A model generated the notes under the pieces. It was not told the DNA's origin. It ran no database searches and was given only the letters and a program-made list of their open reading frames with translations. From assembly GCA_900767675.1 (NCBI GenBank), contig CAAFZX010000050.1:1-5304 (forward strand): a DNA stretch of 5,304 nt, in the 5' to 3' direction. This DNA comes from an uncultured Collinsella sp. Its GTDB lineage: Bacteria > Actinomycetota > Coriobacteriia > Coriobacteriales > Coriobacteriaceae. Numbering within the stretch: position 1 is the first letter of the stretch; each line of letters starts with the position of its first letter. The position numbers and the translations under genes are program-made. Below, piece by piece: positions 5,135 to 5,304 of the stretch.

Positions 5135-5304
5135 CTAGCAGGTGGGGTACTCGCCCTCCCAGACGATGCGACGGTACTGATCCGGATCAGTGTCACCTTC
5201 CGTGGAGAAACAGAGCACGGAGCTTGTCTTGTCCAGGCCGATGAGCTCCTTGAGCTCGGCGTACTCGGGATCGAGCATGAGGGTCTCGACCAGGCCGGTG
5301 GTCA
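5135..5304 (-). CDS. ygeX: 2,3-diaminopropionate ammonia-lyase, C-terminal 55 residues (partial)
   Basis: This reading frame enters from the right edge and ends at a TAG stop, giving only the last 55 residues of the protein. The visible segment contains LCFSTEGDTDPDQYRRIVW, which matches the C-terminal signature of YgeX-type diaminopropionate ammonia-lyases, PLP enzymes of fold type II. The family converts 2,3-diaminopropionate to pyruvate and two ammonia in the cytoplasm. The PLP lysine and most of the catalytic domain lie outside the window, so activity cannot be judged here. The call is reinforced by ygeY and ygeW directly downstream on the same strand, the partners of ygeX in E. coli. The gene is followed by 237 nt of non-coding sequence with a long palindrome before ygeY, so it may be transcribed partly separately. 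A different type II PLP lyase is the only realistic alternative. Confidence 0.88.
   Translation of the reverse strand, partial: TTGLVETLMLDPEYAELKELIGLDKTSSVLCFSTEGDTDPDQYRRIVWEGEYPTC

Noticed and set aside
4912..5244. Small open frames across the ygeX-ygeY gap on both strands (4912-5196 minus, 5020-5244 plus)
   Set aside because: They run through the palindrome and into ygeX coding sequence in other frames, with Arg/Ser/Pro-rich translations typical of non-coding GC-rich DNA.

Overview
This is a GC-rich stretch carrying one tightly organised gene set, all on the minus strand, so the genes read from right to left. In transcription order they are: the C-terminal end of 2,3-diaminopropionate ammonia-lyase (ygeX), an M20-type metallohydrolase (ygeY), the knotted carbamoyltransferase YgeW, carbamate kinase (arcC/yqeA-like), a MocA/YgfJ-type molybdenum cofactor cytidylyltransferase, and the N-terminal part of a dihydropyrimidinase/hydantoinase (hyuA-like). 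The first and last genes are cut by the window edges. High GC, strong AGAAAGG or AAGGAG ribosome binding sites and this gene content suit a gut anaerobe of the Coriobacteriia (for example a Collinsella or a relative). That placement is an inference from style, not a demonstrated match.

Layout: 5135-5304 ygeX (partial); 4898-5134 intergenic, holding a long near-palindrome (5002-5119) and an AT-richer leader just before ygeY; 3512-4897 ygeY; 3311-3511 intergenic with a GC-rich hairpin just after ygeY and an imperfect dyad; 2108-3310 ygeW; a 14-nt gap; 1143-2093 carbamate kinase; 966-1142 intergenic with a strong hairpin and a very short open frame that ends by overlapping the next start; 351-965 ygfJ/mocA; a 9-nt gap; 1-341 hydantoinase (partial).

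How the genes fit together: in Escherichia coli the homologues lie in one chromosomal region (xdhABC ... ygeW-ygeX-ygeY-hyuA-yqeA-yqeB-yqeC-ygfJ-ygfK-ssnA-xdhD). The set is associated with selenium-dependent molybdenum hydroxylases and, in gut anaerobes, with anaerobic purine/urate breakdown. A reasonable model, partly inferred, is that a cyclic ureide is opened by the hydantoinase. YgeY would process an intermediate. YgeW would run in the phosphorolytic direction to release carbamoyl phosphate, which carbamate kinase converts to ATP, CO2 and ammonia. YgeX would turn 2,3-diaminopropionate into pyruvate and ammonia. The cytidylyltransferase would supply cofactor to a molybdenum hydroxylase encoded outside the window. 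The system is therefore not entirely new. The least explained parts are the 118-nt palindrome between ygeX and ygeY, the arcC-ygfJ gap where yqeB and yqeC would be expected, and the lineage-specific insertions in YgeY.
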